This document shows positions 1 through 9,546 of a stretch of DNA of 36,221 bases, one piece after another. Where the stretch lies: positions 1-36,221 of the forward strand of contig DWXS01000054.1 in the NCBI GenBank assembly GCA_019119045.1, read 5' to 3'. The stretch comes from Candidatus Mailhella merdavium. Lineage in GTDB: Bacteria > Desulfobacterota > Desulfovibrionia > Desulfovibrionales > Desulfovibrionaceae. Under the pieces are notes generated by a model, which searched no databases, had not been told where the DNA came from, and saw only the letters and a program-made list of their open reading frames with translations. The position numbers and the translations under genes are program-made. Every line of letters begins with the position of its first letter. Position 1 is the stretch's first letter.

Positions 1-130
1 GAAGTGTTTTTTTTTCTTGAGCAGGGCAAGAAGAAGGGGCGTTTTTGTCCTGTGACTGTTTTACAGAGCTTTTCGCATGAAGCGTCGTGAGGAAAGCGAT
101 GTTCTTGCCTTCCTGAAGGATATGGTCGAC
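1..130. other. Left edge and ilvB upstream region
   Basis: No complete gene is visible. Frame 1 stays open from the window edge to a TGA at 88-90, so the first 90 bases could be the tail of an upstream gene, but the residues match nothing I recognise. A T-rich stretch lies at 7-16 and another at 42-46. An AAGGA at 116-120 serves as ribosome binding site for ilvB. I cannot place a promoter here. Confidence 0.3.
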
Positions 131-1834
131 ATGAAGATGACAGGTGCGCGCATTCTTCTTGAATGCCTGAAACGTGAAGGTGTGGATATCATTTTCGGCT
201 ATCCGGGCGGAGCCGTGCTGGATATTTATCATGATCTCAATCGGGACAAGGATCTTCGGCATATCCTGGTCCGGCACGAGCAGGGAGCTGCCCATGCCGC
301 CGACGGATACGCAAGGGCTTCCGGAAAGGTCGGAGTTTGTCTGGTCACGTCCGGCCCCGGCGCCACGAATATTGTGACAGGACTGGCGACAGCCTATGCC
401 GACTCCATTCCCGTCGTCGCCATTACCGGGCAGGTACATACTCATCTCATCGGCAATGACGCCTTTCAGGAAGTAGATATTGTAGGTATCACACGCCCCT
501 GCACCAAGCATAATTTTCTGGTCAAGGATCTGAAAAGGCTTGCGCTGACCATACGGGAAGCCTTTCATCTGGCCCGTTCCGGACGTCCCGGGCCGGTTCT
601 TATCGACTTTCCCAAGGATCTCATGACGCAGAGTACGGAATTCGTCTGGCCGGAAGAAGTCCGTATGCGTTCCTATAATCCCACCTATCGCCCCAATCTC
701 AATCAGCTGCGCAGAGCCGCGGAGCTTATGGCCGTGTCGGAACGTCCGCTTCTTCTTGTCGGCGGCGGCGTCATCAGCTCGAACGCTTCGCAGGAACTGA
801 GAAGTCTGGCGCATGACTTTTCCATTCCGGTAACGTCCACGCTTATGGGGCTGGGCGCATTTCCGGGAACGGACCCGCTCTTTCTCGGTATGCTGGGCAT
901 GCATGGAACCTATGTGGCCAATAAGGCGGTAAACAAGGCGGATCTCATCATTGCCGCCGGCGCACGCTTTGACGACCGCGTTACGGGGAAGCTGGAAACC
1001 TTTGCGCCGAAGGCAAAGATCATTCATATCGACATAGATCCCACCTCCATCCGCAAAAATGTTGAAGTCGACGTTCCCGTCGTGGGCGACTGCGCGCTGT
1101 CGCTGCAGGGGCTGCATGAAGTGTTGCAGGCCAGAGATAAGGAAACGCCGCATGACTGGGCCGCAGCCCATGCGGCCTGGCTTGAACAGCTGAAAGAATG
1201 GAATGACGCACAGCCTCTTTCCTATTGCCGTTCGGGCGACTGTCTCAAGCCGCAGCAGGTTGTTGAGGCCGTGCAGCGCATCACGGAGGGCAAGGCCGTC
1301 TATACTACGGAAGTAGGGCAGAACCAGATGTGGGCGGCCCAGTTCCTCAATATCAGCGAGCCTCGTACTTTTATCACGTCCGGCGGACTCGGAACCATGG
1401 GATATGGCCTTCCGGCGGCCATCGGCGTGCAGTTTGCCCTGCCGGACAGGCTGGTCATCGATATTGCCGGAGACGGTTCCATACAGATGAATATTCAGGA
1501 ACTGATGACGGCAGTGTGCAACCGGCTTCCCATCAAGATTCTGATCCTGAACAACTCGTATCTGGGGATGGTGCGTCAGTGGCAGGAACTTTTCTACGAA
1601 CATAACTACAGCTTCACCTGTCTGGATGACGGGCAGCCGGATTTTGTAAAACTGGCTGAAGCCTATGGTGCGGAAGGCTATCGCATCAATACGGCCGAGG
1701 AGCTGGAACGCATCCTGCCTCAGGCTCTGGCCTCTCCCGCCCCTGCGATTATCGATGTGCGGGTTGCCAGGGAAGAAAATGTTTATCCGATGGTTCCCGC
1801 GGGAGCCGCGCTGGATGAAATGCTGCTTGTGTAA
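131..1834 (+). CDS. ilvB: Acetolactate synthase, large (catalytic) subunit
   Basis: ThDP-dependent enzyme that condenses two pyruvates to 2-acetolactate, or pyruvate plus 2-oxobutyrate to acetohydroxybutyrate; it is the first common step of valine, leucine and isoleucine synthesis. The N-terminal GYPGGAVLDIY block is followed by the catalytic glutamate in RHEQGAAHAADGYARASG (about residue 50). The C-terminal ThDP/Mg site is seen as AGDGSIQMN ... LNNSYLGMVRQW (about 446-480). I chose the ATG at 131 because AAGGA (116-120) sits 10 bases before it and known family members start at the same place. An ATG at 77 in the same frame would add 18 unusual residues and has no good ribosome binding site. 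The 567-residue length is normal. The regulatory subunit follows 101 bases downstream. Family assignment is certain; the exact start is less so. Confidence 0.95.
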   Translation: MKMTGARILLECLKREGVDIIFGYPGGAVLDIYHDLNRDKDLRHILVRHEQGAAHAADGYARASGKVGVCLVTSGPGATNIVTGLATAYADSIPVVAITGQVHTHLIGNDAFQEVDIVGITRPCTKHNFLVKDLKRLALTIREAFHLARSGRPGPVLIDFPKDLMTQSTEFVWPEEVRMRSYNPTYRPNLNQLRRAAELMAVSERPLLLVGGGVISSNASQELRSLAHDFSIPVTSTLMGLGAFPGTDPLFLGMLGMHGTYVANKAVNKADLIIAAGARFDDRVTGKLETFAPKAKIIHIDIDPTSIRKNVEVDVPVVGDCALSLQGLHEVLQARDKETPHDWAAAHAAWLEQLKEWNDAQPLSYCRSGDCLKPQQVVEAVQRITEGKAVYTTEVGQNQMWAAQFLNISEPRTFITSGGLGTMGYGLPAAIGVQFALPDRLVIDIAGDGSIQMNIQELMTAVCNRLPIKILILNNSYLGMVRQWQELFYEHNYSFTCLDDGQPDFVKLAEAYGAEGYRINTAEELERILPQALASPAPAIIDVRVAREENVYPMVPAGAALDEMLLV

Positions 1835-1935
1835 CACGTCGATCCGCATTTTGCCGGAAGCCCCGCAGGGGCTTCCTCCGATGTGTTGCCGGTATGTGCA
1901 TTTTTCGCTTCTATGCGGAAATCAAGGAGTTTTTC

Positions 1936-2424
1936 ATGCGTCAGGTTTTATCGGTTCTTGTCGAAAATGAACCCGGGGTTCTTTCCCGCGTGGCAGGCCT
2001 GTTCAGCGGACGCGGGTTCAATATTGAATCGTTGAACGTTGCCCCTACGCTGGATCCGTCTGTATCCCATATGACCATTGCCACCCATGGCGACGCTCAG
2101 ATTGTCGAACAGATCATCAAGCAGCTTCGCAAGCTGGTCAGTGTCATCAAGGTCGTGGAATTTGCCGATACTGCGGTTGTAGAACGGGAAATGGTCGTGT
2201 TTCGCGTCAACGCCGAAGAGAGCAAGCGCAGCGAGATCCTGCGCATCGTGGATATTTTCCGCTGCAAAGTCGTTGATGTGAGTCTTAATGAGTTTACCAT
2301 CGAGGCTACGGGTTCCCACGACAAGCTGGAAGCCATACTGACTCTGCTTACGCGCTTCGGCATCAAGGAAATTGCCAGAACCGGAACCGTAGCCATGCGA
2401 CGGGCCATGCAGACGGGAGATTAA
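1936..2424 (+). CDS. ilvN: Acetolactate synthase, small (regulatory) subunit
   Basis: Regulatory partner of the preceding IlvB. It binds valine through an N-terminal ACT domain and stimulates the catalytic subunit. The ACT domain is visible as SVLVENEPGVLSRVAGLFSG followed by RGFNIESLNVAPT (residues 5-38), and a second ACT-like half follows after about residue 80. The length of 162 residues fits the long IlvH/IlvN type. I chose the ATG at 1936 because AAGGAG (1924-1929) precedes it at 6 bases; an upstream in-frame ATG at 1894 has no such site. The gene is surely co-transcribed with ilvB. The symbol could equally be ilvH. Confidence 0.93.
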   Translation: MRQVLSVLVENEPGVLSRVAGLFSGRGFNIESLNVAPTLDPSVSHMTIATHGDAQIVEQIIKQLRKLVSVIKVVEFADTAVVEREMVVFRVNAEESKRSEILRIVDIFRCKVVDVSLNEFTIEATGSHDKLEAILTLLTRFGIKEIARTGTVAMRRAMQTGD

Positions 2425-3696
<1,272 letters not shown>

Positions 3697-3716
3697 CTCT
3701 TTTCCTCCGGGATTGT

Positions 3717-3797
3717 GAGGGGAGTCGAAAAGTCCGTTGCCTGCATGCGTTCCGAAATGAGGCGCATGCAGGAAGAACCGGCCTTTCGTCTCCCCTC
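3717..3797 (+). terminator. Nested stem-loop downstream of ilvC
   Basis: An outer arm GAGGGGAG (3717-3724) pairs with CTCCCCTC (3790-3797) and, after one T-T mismatch, continues as CGAAA/TTTCG. Inside it a perfect 10-base stem CCTGCATGCG (3740-3749) / CGCATGCAGG (3763-3772) encloses a 13-base loop. A run of seven T starts near 3821, too far away for a textbook intrinsic terminator. It begins 20 bases after the ilvC stop, so ending or stabilising the ilv transcript is the likely role. Confidence 0.5.
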
Positions 3798-3949
3798 TTC
3801 TGACCGGGGAATTATGCGCTTTTTTTCTGGGCGTATTCGTTGAGGCTTGTTTGGAGGGGAGTCCGATTTTTCAGCGCGGCCAGGTTTGAGAAGAGAACCT
3901 TCCGTTTAATCATCCGCATATTCGGGTTATCCGATTCAGGAATTCATGT

Positions 3950-5224
3950 ATGCCCAATATACGTTCCGCTTATACCGATAGTGTGAATTTTTTTGGTGAA
4001 GAAAGCCCGCTGGAACTCGCACAGCGTTTTGGCACCCCGTTGTATGTCTATAATGAGCGGATACTTCGTTCCAGGTGCCGCGAACTTGTCGGCCTTTCTT
4101 CTCATCCCGGCTTTCATGTAAATTATTCCGCCAAGGCAAATACCAATCCTGCGCTTCTTTCCATCATCCGTGAAGAAGGGTGCGTTGTGGACGCCATGTC
4201 CCCCGGAGAAATCTTTCTCAATATGCGGGCCGGATATACGGCGGATGAAATTCTGTATGTCTGCAACAACGTGGACGCGCCGGAATTGAAGAATGCGGTG
4301 GACAGGGGCCTTCTCGTCAGTGTCGACTCGCTGTCGCAACTGGATCTTTACGGGCGCGTCAACCCGGGAGGAAAGGTCGTTGTCCGTTTCAATCCCGGCA
4401 TCGGGGCGGGACACAGTGCAAAGGTCGTCACAGGGGGGAAGGAAACGAAGTTCGGCGTCGATCCGTCCCGTCTGGATGACGTCTTTTCCATACTTGCAGC
4501 ACACAGGCTGCAACTGGTCGGCATAAACCAGCATATAGGCTCCCTGTTCATGGACGGCGCGAGCTATGTCAGTGCAATGAACGTGCTGCTTGATCTCGCC
4601 GTCTGCCTGATGAAACGTGGAGCAAAGATTTCGCTTATCGACTTCGGCGGCGGCTTCGGCATTCCCTACCACAAATATGAAGGCGAAAAGCGTCTTGATC
4701 TTCAGGAGTTCGGCGCGCTGTTGAACAGCCGCATTTCGGAATGGAGCCGGGAACATGGCTATGACGGTCGCTTTTACATTGAACCGGGTCGCTATGCCGT
4801 GGCGGAGTGCGGCCTTGTGCTTGGCCGGGTCAATGCCGTCAAGACCAACGGAACGAATATCTATGCCGGTACGGACATAGGATTTAACGTTCTTGCCCGC
4901 CCCATGCTGTATGACGCCTTCCATGATATGGAAATTTATCGGAAAGACGGCTGCCCGGACACGAACCTCATCGAACAGACCGTGGTGGGGGATATCTGCG
5001 AATCCGGGGACATTCTGGCCAAGAAGCGGCTTCTTCCCCGTATGCAGGAGGGGGATATTCTCGGCGTTCTTGATGCCGGAGCGTACGGTTACGTCATGGC
5101 CTCCACCTACAACAGCCGCCTGAGACCGGCAGAAGTTCTCATAGGTGAGGACGGCAAGGCAAGACTGATACGCCGCCGCGAAACTCTGGAAGACCTTGCT
5201 TCCACATTATGCGTTTTGAATTAA
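3950..5224 (+). CDS. lysA: Diaminopimelate decarboxylase
   Basis: PLP enzyme that decarboxylates meso-diaminopimelate to L-lysine, the last step of lysine synthesis. The fold-type III barrel carries the Schiff-base lysine in NYSAKANTNP (K62), the phosphate-binding glycine loop FGGGFGIP, and the EPGRYAVAECG strand. The second active-site half contains GDICESGDIL (C350), typical of LysA rather than of ornithine or arginine decarboxylases, followed by DAGAYGYVMASTYN. The ATG at 3950 has CAGGA (3937-3941) 8 bases upstream; the ATG at 3946 is in another frame. The 424 residues fit the family. It overlaps the next gene by 16 bases, which suggests co-transcription. Confidence 0.93.
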   Translation: MPNIRSAYTDSVNFFGEESPLELAQRFGTPLYVYNERILRSRCRELVGLSSHPGFHVNYSAKANTNPALLSIIREEGCVVDAMSPGEIFLNMRAGYTADEILYVCNNVDAPELKNAVDRGLLVSVDSLSQLDLYGRVNPGGKVVVRFNPGIGAGHSAKVVTGGKETKFGVDPSRLDDVFSILAAHRLQLVGINQHIGSLFMDGASYVSAMNVLLDLAVCLMKRGAKISLIDFGGGFGIPYHKYEGEKRLDLQEFGALLNSRISEWSREHGYDGRFYIEPGRYAVAECGLVLGRVNAVKTNGTNIYAGTDIGFNVLARPMLYDAFHDMEIYRKDGCPDTNLIEQTVVGDICESGDILAKKRLLPRMQEGDILGVLDAGAYGYVMASTYNSRLRPAEVLIGEDGKARLIRRRETLEDLASTLCVLN

Positions 5225-6594
5225 AGCGTCTTTTCAATACAGTACAGCTCGGCGTCATCTGGGGCCTCGTATGGCCTCAGACGGCGACCATGCTGTGTAC
5301 CATGATCATCGGGCTGACGGATATCTGGGTGGCGGGAAAGATAGATGCCGGCACACAGGTTGCCATAGGGTTTTCCACTCAGATACAGGCCTTTCTCATG
5401 GTGCTGGGCATGTCGCTCGGCACAGGGGCAATGGCTGCGGTAAGCCAGTCCATGGGGGCAGGGAAGAGAGAAAGAGTCCGACGCTACGTCGGGCTTGTCA
5501 TGGCTCTTGCTCTTCTGTTTGCCCTCATACTCAGTCTTTCTCTGTTCCTTGGCGGAGATCAGGTTCTGGGCCTTCTCTATGTTCCTGAAGGTCTTGAGGA
5601 CATAACCCGCTTTTTTTATCACATGCTGCTGCTGGGATTGCCCGCCCAATATATCATGAACGTCGGCTCCGTGCTGTTCAGAGCCAGCCGCAATGTTCTG
5701 ATGCCGCTGCTTGTGGTCGTTACTGCCTGTCTGATCAATGTATTCGGCGATTTGGGCTTCGGACTGGGCCTATGGGGTCTGCCTGCCTGCGGAGCTTCAG
5801 GCATAGCCTGGTCGACCTTTATTGCCGTATGCGTAAGTGCGCTTCTCTCCCTGTTTCTTCTGTACCGCACGGGGCTGATGGCCGGAAGAATTCTGCCCCC
5901 GTGTCTTTGGATACGTCATGCTGCCCCGTATCTGCTCAAAGTGTCTCTTCCTGCTTTGCTGACGCAATTTCTCTGGCAGAGCGGTTATCTGTCTCTGTTC
6001 GTCATCGTTGCCGCTCTGCCGGACAGTGTGGACGATCTTGCGGGAATGACCGCCGGTATCCGGGTGGAATCCATGCTGTTCATGCCCGCGGTGGCCTTCA
6101 ATATGACGGCTTCCATCATGACGGGCAATCTTCTCGGCGCCGGCAAGACCGGGGAAGCCAGGAGGACGGGCCTCGCGCTGACCGTACTCGGCGCGGTATG
6201 TATGAGCAGCATAGGGGCCTGCATGTGGTTTTTCATGGAACCGCTTGCACAGTTTTTTTCTCCGGATCAGGCTGTACAGGATCAAATCGGATCTTATCTT
6301 TTTTACAATATTCTTTCCACGCCGTTTACCGTGGGAAGCATGATCCTTAATGGCGTCATGACCGGGGCGGGAGCCACCGTTTATACGTTGATTGTGAACA
6401 CGTCCTGCATCTGGCTTGTTCGTCTTCCCCTGGCATGGACGCTTGCCCATGCGCTGCATGGCGGCTCCCGTGGAGTTTACATTGCCATGCTTACGTCCAT
6501 GATGGTGCAGGCTTCCGCCATGTTGTGGGTCTTTTTCTATAAAAACTGGCCGGCTCATGCCATGAGGCGACAGGGGGCCAGAGGAGCGCGATAG
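5209..6594 (+). CDS. MATE family multidrug/cation efflux protein
   Basis: Polytopic inner-membrane protein of 461 residues, the normal size for the 12-helix MATE (NorM/DinF) family, which exports drugs or metabolites in exchange for Na+ or H+. The N-terminal half shows the family pattern around residues 15-75 (WPQTATMLCTMIIGLTDIWV, then GFSTQIQAFLMVLGMSLGTG). A second homologous half starts near 240. The start ATG at 5209 lies inside lysA and has no strong ribosome binding site, so it is probably translated by coupling. Substrate cannot be told from sequence. A lysA-MATE link could hint at export of an amino acid or related compound, but that is speculation. Confidence 0.88.
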   Translation: MRFELKRLFNTVQLGVIWGLVWPQTATMLCTMIIGLTDIWVAGKIDAGTQVAIGFSTQIQAFLMVLGMSLGTGAMAAVSQSMGAGKRERVRRYVGLVMALALLFALILSLSLFLGGDQVLGLLYVPEGLEDITRFFYHMLLLGLPAQYIMNVGSVLFRASRNVLMPLLVVVTACLINVFGDLGFGLGLWGLPACGASGIAWSTFIAVCVSALLSLFLLYRTGLMAGRILPPCLWIRHAAPYLLKVSLPALLTQFLWQSGYLSLFVIVAALPDSVDDLAGMTAGIRVESMLFMPAVAFNMTASIMTGNLLGAGKTGEARRTGLALTVLGAVCMSSIGACMWFFMEPLAQFFSPDQAVQDQIGSYLFYNILSTPFTVGSMILNGVMTGAGATVYTLIVNTSCIWLVRLPLAWTLAHALHGGSRGVYIAMLTSMMVQASAMLWVFFYKNWPAHAMRRQGARGAR

Positions 6595-6643
6595 TGTCTG
6601 CTGCTCCCTGTGCCGTTGAGTCGCCTCGCTCTCCGGAGGAACT

Positions 6644-7546
6644 GTGAATACTGATTTTGTCCCCGTCACGCTCGATCTGCATGACGACTATATGCAGTTT
6701 TTTCAAAAAACTTCCCGTCGGGCGGCAGACTATACCTTTACAAATCTGTGGGGCTGGGCGGAACATTATGGATTAACTCTGAGTTTTCGCAAAGATTTGT
6801 GCTGGATACGCCAGAGTCGTCCTTTTTCCTGCTTCTGGGCTCCGGTAGGCAACTGGGAGCAGGCAGACTGGGAGAATGATGCCGAACTCTGTCGGGGGCT
6901 TAGTCTGACCCGTGTGCCGGATGAACTTGCTCTGCTTCTTCGCGAACGTCTGGGGGAAGAGCGCGTTGATTTCGAACCCACCCGCGGACAATGGGAATAT
7001 CTGTACAGCCGCGAAGAACTTGCCAGCCTGAGCGGAAACAAATTTCACAAGAAAAAAAATCTTGTGAACCAGTACCGGAAACTTTACGGAATGGATTACC
7101 GGACACTGGACGTTAAGGAAAATCCGGGCGGACTTGAAGATGTTCTCCAGCTTCAGGAGGAATGGTGCAAGTGGCGCGACTGCGGCAACAGCCCCTCGTT
7201 GCAGGCGGAAAGCGACGTCATCTTTCGCGTCGTGGGCAACTGGGCGCGCCTTCCCGGATTGACGGGCGGAGCTTTGTACGCGGAGGATAAAATGGTGGCC
7301 TTCACTATCGGGGAACCTCTCGATGCCACAAGTCTTGTCCTGCATTTTGAAAAGGTACAGCCGGATTATAAAGGGGTGTATCAGGCCATCAACAACGCTT
7401 TTGCACAGCATGTTCCGGAACGCTTTACCGTATTGAACCGCGAGCAGGACATGGATGAAGAAGGGCTTAGGCAGGCGAAGGAAACGTATAATCCCATAGG
7501 CTTTTTACAGAAGGGCATTGTCCGTATAGCTGCTTCCGCTGACTGA
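6644..7546 (+). CDS. DUF2156 protein (phosphatidylglycerol lysyltransferase C-domain-like)
   Basis: A 300-residue soluble protein with the GNAT-like double fold of the DUF2156 family. The pattern includes the N-terminal TFTNLWGWAEHYGL, the central KFHKKKNLVNQYRKLYG, and the C-terminal LHFEKVQPDYKGVYQAINNAF with LNREQDMDEEGLRQAKETYNP. Relatives include the catalytic domain of MprF, which transfers aminoacyl groups from tRNA to lipids, but this protein has no membrane part and its substrate is unknown. The start is a GTG at 6644 with CGGAGGA at 6634-6640. It lies 49 bases after the MATE gene and probably shares its transcript. Confidence 0.85.
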   Translation: MNTDFVPVTLDLHDDYMQFFQKTSRRAADYTFTNLWGWAEHYGLTLSFRKDLCWIRQSRPFSCFWAPVGNWEQADWENDAELCRGLSLTRVPDELALLLRERLGEERVDFEPTRGQWEYLYSREELASLSGNKFHKKKNLVNQYRKLYGMDYRTLDVKENPGGLEDVLQLQEEWCKWRDCGNSPSLQAESDVIFRVVGNWARLPGLTGGALYAEDKMVAFTIGEPLDATSLVLHFEKVQPDYKGVYQAINNAFAQHVPERFTVLNREQDMDEEGLRQAKETYNPIGFLQKGIVRIAASAD

Positions 7547-7811
7547 TGCTCCCGCTATGTACAGACGAAGCCCGATATCTGCTGCAGGCAGGGAAGAATC
7601 AGGCGATGTCGCCCGGCGTTTCGTATATGCAGGGTTCTGCCGTCAGATTCCATGCGATGTTCCCGCAGGCATGGATTTATTCTGTCGCCCGCCGAAATTT
7701 TCCTGTGATTTGCTCATGGCAGTTGCCGATTGCTCCTTTTCAACAAATCTGAAGGTGTGTTTTCAGCCCGCGCATGGATTTTCAGAACTCGGCGGATAGT
7801 TCCGATTAACT

Positions 7812-7845
7812 GAAAAGAGCTTAGGGCGTATCCAAAGCTCTTTTC
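7812..7845 (+). terminator. Likely bidirectional terminator after the DUF2156 gene
   Basis: Perfect 11-base inverted repeat GAAAAGAGCTT (7812-7822) / AAGCTCTTTTC (7835-7845) with a 12-base loop. The 3' arm ends in four T, and the mirrored A-run makes it usable in both directions. It lies 266 bases after the DUF2156 stop codon. A related stem-loop follows at 7895-7927. Confidence 0.5.
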
Positions 7846-7894
7846 GATATATTTTCGCTGTCGGTTCAAAAGAAACGGGCCGGGCAAACGGGGA

Positions 7895-7927
7895 AAAGAG
7901 CGAAGGGGGAGGCCTCGTACGCTCTTT
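7895..7927 (+). repeat. Second copy of an AAAGAGC stem-loop
   Basis: AAAGAGCG (7895-7902) pairs with CGCTCTTT (7920-7927) around a 17-base loop that contains the palindrome GAGGCCTC. Its left arm GAAAAGAGC (7893-7901) repeats the left arm of the hairpin at 7812, and both are followed by AGGG after two bases, so the two look like duplicated units. Confidence 0.45.
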
Positions 7928-8004
7928 GGGCTTTAGTGCGTTTTGCTCTTGAAATATCTGCCCGTCAGGATGCTATGTCCCGGCGCGAAATTTTTGCGTT
8001 TCCG

Positions 8005-8028
8005 CCGGAGTTTGCTCTGGCTGTCGAT
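8005..8028 (+). repeat. Dispersed repeat block 2, copy A
   Basis: These 24 bases match 11929-11951 on the same strand at 21 of 23 aligned positions after one single-base gap. The shared core contains GTTTGCTC and CTGTCGAT. Both copies lie outside recognisable genes. Confidence 0.5.
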
Positions 8029-8055
8029 CTGGAGGACTTGCAGGCCGTCCGCAGG

Positions 8056-8107
8056 GGGACTGTGCCGCAAGTACCTTGCGACTGCTCCGGCTTTGCGGCG
8101 CAGTCCC
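8056..8107 (+). other. Strong stem-loop in spacer
   Basis: GGGACTGTGCCGCAAG (8056-8071) pairs with CTTTGCGGCGCAGTCCC (8091-8107): about 15 pairs including one G-U wobble and one bulged T, closing a 19-base loop. No T-run follows on either strand, so it is not a standard terminator. The 3' arm is part of repeat block 1 (8080-8112). It may be a structured small RNA or a remnant of a repeat element. Confidence 0.45.
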
Positions 8108-8112
8108 GTTTC
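8080..8112 (+). repeat. Dispersed repeat block 1, copy A
   Basis: These 33 bases match the reverse complement of 11634-11666 at 26 positions without gaps, including the core TGCTCCGGC and GCGGCGC. In one frame both copies read DCSG(F/V)AA(Q/R)S(R/H)F. They lie 3.5 kb apart in two separate gene-poor regions. Confidence 0.5.
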
Positions 8113-8258
8113 GCTTGTATCCGGGTATGGTCAAATGGAAATACTTTAACATGACCGACTGCCGGCGGCGGATCTGACACGGAGAAGGCAAGCGTTCCCG
8201 TCAATGCAATCTTTTTTGTCGTAATCCTCGCGAAGGCCGTATTGGTCTGTCATCCTCA

Positions 8259-8279
8259 TACTGCCGCACTCCGGCAGTA
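8259..8279. other. Small perfect hairpin
   Basis: TACTGCCG (8259-8266) and CGGCAGTA (8272-8279) form a perfect 8-base stem with a 5-base loop, about 108 bases beyond the stop codon of the minus-strand J-domain gene. It may help to end that transcript, although no T-run follows. Confidence 0.35.
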
Positions 8280-8386
8280 CGGAACAGCCCGGGAGAGGGA
8301 AAGCGGAGGCCGGTGTCTCCCAAGGTGTTTCCGCAGCGGAGAATTCGCAGCCGCATATAATGAGAAGGGCCTTTTTCCTGGTCGTG

Positions 8387-9517
8387 TTATTTTTTGACGC
8401 GGAGAGTCAGATACAGGTCTCCCTGCCAATGTCCGATTTTCTTTCCCATACCCCTCAGTCTGATGGGCTTTCCTATGGAGAAATCCGGCGGCAGGGTGAC
8501 TTCTATCGTTTTCGGCGTATGCGACAGCCCCTGACGGATTTGCAGACGTATATGGGCTCCGGGAAAAAGATTTGAAGCCGGAAAGAACAGTTCCTGTTCT
8601 TCATCAATCTGACTGCGCATCCAGCCTTTGATGGCCTTTCCGATTCCCTTCGTCAGATCGAGCTGGAATGACTTGTTCCCCCATTCCATGCTGATTTTTT
8701 TGGGTTTTTCCGGAGGAAGGGCGGCGTTTTTGCGTTGCTGGATTTCACTGTAGATATCTTCATAAACACGCCGTGCAAAGGGATCGTTGAGCAAATCCTG
8801 CAAAAGATTTTCTCTTCTGGCATCATTTTCGGAGTTTTCTTCGGAGGAAGACTCGTATCGGGTATTGAAGGCCATGGGCCCCGTATCGGATATCTTTTCG
8901 TCTCCGTTTGCGGCGGCGCCCTGAGCTGTGTAGGTATGGGAGTAGGTGCGGCGGTAACTTTCCGGGCGTCCTTCTTCACGGGCCTGACGCAGTTTTTCTT
9001 CGCGTTCCCGCTCTGCCGCCCTTCGCGCTTCCTGCTGCTTTATCTTTTCCTGACGCGCCTGCTCCTGACGCGCCAGACGTTCGGCTTCCTGTCGTTCGAT
9101 TTCACGACGCAGCCATTCGCGCCGCTCCGCCTCGCGCCGCTCCCGTTCCTTCTGTTCCTCTTTTTCCCGGGCTTTACGGTCAGCTTCCTGCCAGTCCCGG
9201 CGTTCCTTTGCCTTTCTTTCCCGTTCCTGCTGTTCTTTGTAGGCTTCCTGCCCCTTGCGTTCTGTACGGCCGCCGGCAGATGATGCGGAATTAAACGCGG
9301 ATTTGCTTCCCGATCGGGAATCGAGGAGGCGGATCAGAATGACGTAGGCTTCATTAAGCTGCTGAAACTGACGGCTTGCGCCTGCACTGGGATTGAGATC
9401 CGGGTGCAGAGCAAAAGCCTTGGTTCTATAGGCATGTTTGATTTCATCCAGACTTGCGCCCTGAGGGACTCCAAGAATGTGATAGCACTCCGCAAGGCTG
9501 GGGGAGGCGGACTTCAT
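8387..9517 (-). CDS. J-domain protein with charged coiled-coil and DnaJ C-terminal-like domain
   Basis: A co-chaperone-like protein of 376 residues. The N-terminal J domain (about 8-70) has the HPD tripeptide at 38-40 (ALHPDLNP) that stimulates DnaK ATPase. Residues about 80-200 are a nearly continuous Glu/Arg/Lys helix rich in REAERREW-type repeats, likely a long coiled coil. The last 80 residues (RLQIRQGLSHTPKTIEVTLP ... IRLRGMGKKIGHWQGDLYL) resemble the C-terminal substrate-binding domain of DnaJ/CbpA. There is no Gly/Phe linker and no zinc-finger CxxCxGxG, so it is not DnaJ itself. It lies 29 bases after the CoA-binding/YkgJ gene on the same strand and is probably co-transcribed. Its client is unknown. 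Confidence 0.85.
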   Translation of the reverse strand: MKSASPSLAECYHILGVPQGASLDEIKHAYRTKAFALHPDLNPSAGASRQFQQLNEAYVILIRLLDSRSGSKSAFNSASSAGGRTERKGQEAYKEQQERERKAKERRDWQEADRKAREKEEQKERERREAERREWLRREIERQEAERLARQEQARQEKIKQQEARRAAEREREEKLRQAREEGRPESYRRTYSHTYTAQGAAANGDEKISDTGPMAFNTRYESSSEENSENDARRENLLQDLLNDPFARRVYEDIYSEIQQRKNAALPPEKPKKISMEWGNKSFQLDLTKGIGKAIKGWMRSQIDEEQELFFPASNLFPGAHIRLQIRQGLSHTPKTIEVTLPPDFSIGKPIRLRGMGKKIGHWQGDLYLTLRVKK

Positions 9518-9546
9518 ACCGGACGCTCCAGTATCATGTTCGATGG

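Larger units (their letters stand above)
7547..8386. other. 840-base gene-poor intergenic region with stem-loops
   Basis: No reading frame here has a ribosome binding site plus recognisable protein content; short frames exist on both strands but look random. The stretch holds two similar stem-loops (7812-7845 and 7895-7927), a strong stem-loop at 8056-8107, a small perfect hairpin at 8259-8279, and two sequence blocks (8005-8028 and 8080-8112) that reappear diverged in the spacer at 11395-12036. Convergent genes flank it. It could hold terminators, a decayed repeat element or a small RNA. Confidence 0.5.

Noticed and set aside
7546..7752. A 68-codon plus-strand frame overlapping the DUF2156 stop codon
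   Set aside because: The ATG overlaps the stop as TGATG, but there is no ribosome binding site, no recognisable domain, and Cys/Trp/Pro content looks random.
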